Shown one piece after another: positions 63,601 through 64,000 of a stretch of DNA of 64,000 nt. The position numbers and the translations under genes are program-made. This DNA is from Diphasiastrum complanatum (lineage: Eukaryota > Streptophyta > Lycopodiopsida > Lycopodiales > Lycopodiaceae), in assembly GCA_029204225.1 (NCBI GenBank), contig CM055106.1, forward strand, positions 12,559,215 to 12,623,214, in the 5' to 3' direction. How positions within the stretch are numbered: the first letter of the stretch is position 1; each line of letters opens with the position of its first letter. Below the pieces are notes generated by a model. It was not told where the DNA came from. It saw only the letters and a program-made list of their open reading frames with translations, and ran no database searches.

Positions 63601-64000
63601 CAGCGTCAATTTTAGCAAAGCCCGACGTCACGGCCTCCTCACGCTCGTTCTATGCACTACAATCATATTTGACAACAACAACAACCACCCACGATCTCCT
63701 ACAAACGACACAACCACTTTTGTACCTTCTTCATCTGCACACCTGTAAAATTTGTGTATATAGTGAATACATTTTCTGTATTCATGTGAGTGAACAAAAC
63801 ATGATTCGTAACATGTGAGACAGACATTGTAGATGCTTTCATGCATGGATTCTTCCTTTCAGACAGATTGTCAGTAATAGGTTCATAACCTTCACAGATT
63901 ATGATTAGCTTTGTGAAACACGTGGTTACGTCCGCTATTGTTTTGTGCTCACCTGCATTATTGACTTCTATATTTCGTTATACTTAATTTGATTACATCT
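63601..64000. other. Window end, no supported feature
   Basis: No ORF, repeat edge or motif that can be supported. Confidence 0.6.

Overview
This is a eukaryotic, almost certainly land-plant, nuclear window. The evidence is one spliced class III (secretory) plant peroxidase gene and a dense, nested layer of Ty1/copia and Ty3/gypsy LTR retrotransposons with plant-type primer binding sites: a tRNA-iMet type (TGGTATCAGAGC) for copia, and a tRNA-Asp-like type (TGGCGCCGTTGTCAGGGA) for gypsy. No bacterial, organellar, rRNA, tRNA or CRISPR feature is visible. The species cannot be fixed from the sequence; the low gene density suggests a large genome.

Layout. 1-8606: three decayed copia copies: minus (574-2733, with an internal tandem duplication), plus (4100-6790, with a microsatellite between hinge and RT) and minus (6795-8606). 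8607-21042: a plus-strand gypsy element. Its 5' LTR carries a 1.2-kb TIR/foldback insertion, its pol is split by an inverted solo LTR of its own family, and a long accessory ORF follows integrase; the 3' LTR is missing. 21649-26611: a complete-ended minus-strand copia with two LTRs, PBS, PPT and a perfect 5-bp TSD, but no recognisable reverse transcriptase. 26617-28960: a plus copia holding a 446-bp insertion. 28961-40880: a plus copia split by a second, inverted gypsy element (31345-40573). That gypsy copy has lost gag through a deletion joining its 5' LTR to the protease region, but keeps an RT catalytic motif and the accessory ORF. 41030-41545: a GC-rich palindromic repeat island. 43822-47505: another plus copia. 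47775-48424: a minus copia gag piece. 48426-52990: a minus-strand non-autonomous LTR element with a tRNA-Asp-like PBS whose whole coding capacity is one long ORF laid out like the gypsy accessory ORF. 52991-56276: copia fragments, LTR pieces and a 35-bp tandem repeat. 59084-60401: the peroxidase gene. 62785-63600: a copia RT scrap and a tandem repeat of about 100 bp.

Main point of interest. Two LTR-retroelement families here (gypsy at 8607 and 31345; non-autonomous element at 48426) have similar priming signals: near-identical PBS and a GGGGATA just before the 3' LTR. Both carry a large accessory protein ORF with the same order: N-terminal globular domain, acidic or proline-rich linker, long coiled coil, C-terminal domain. 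In the gypsy family two in-frame stops occur at the same codons in both copies, inside a 111-bp GT...AG interval whose removal keeps frame, so a spliced (exitron-like) accessory transcript is possible. Everything except the peroxidase looks like degenerate mobile DNA; all element ORFs contain stops or frameshifts and are annotated as pseudogenes.
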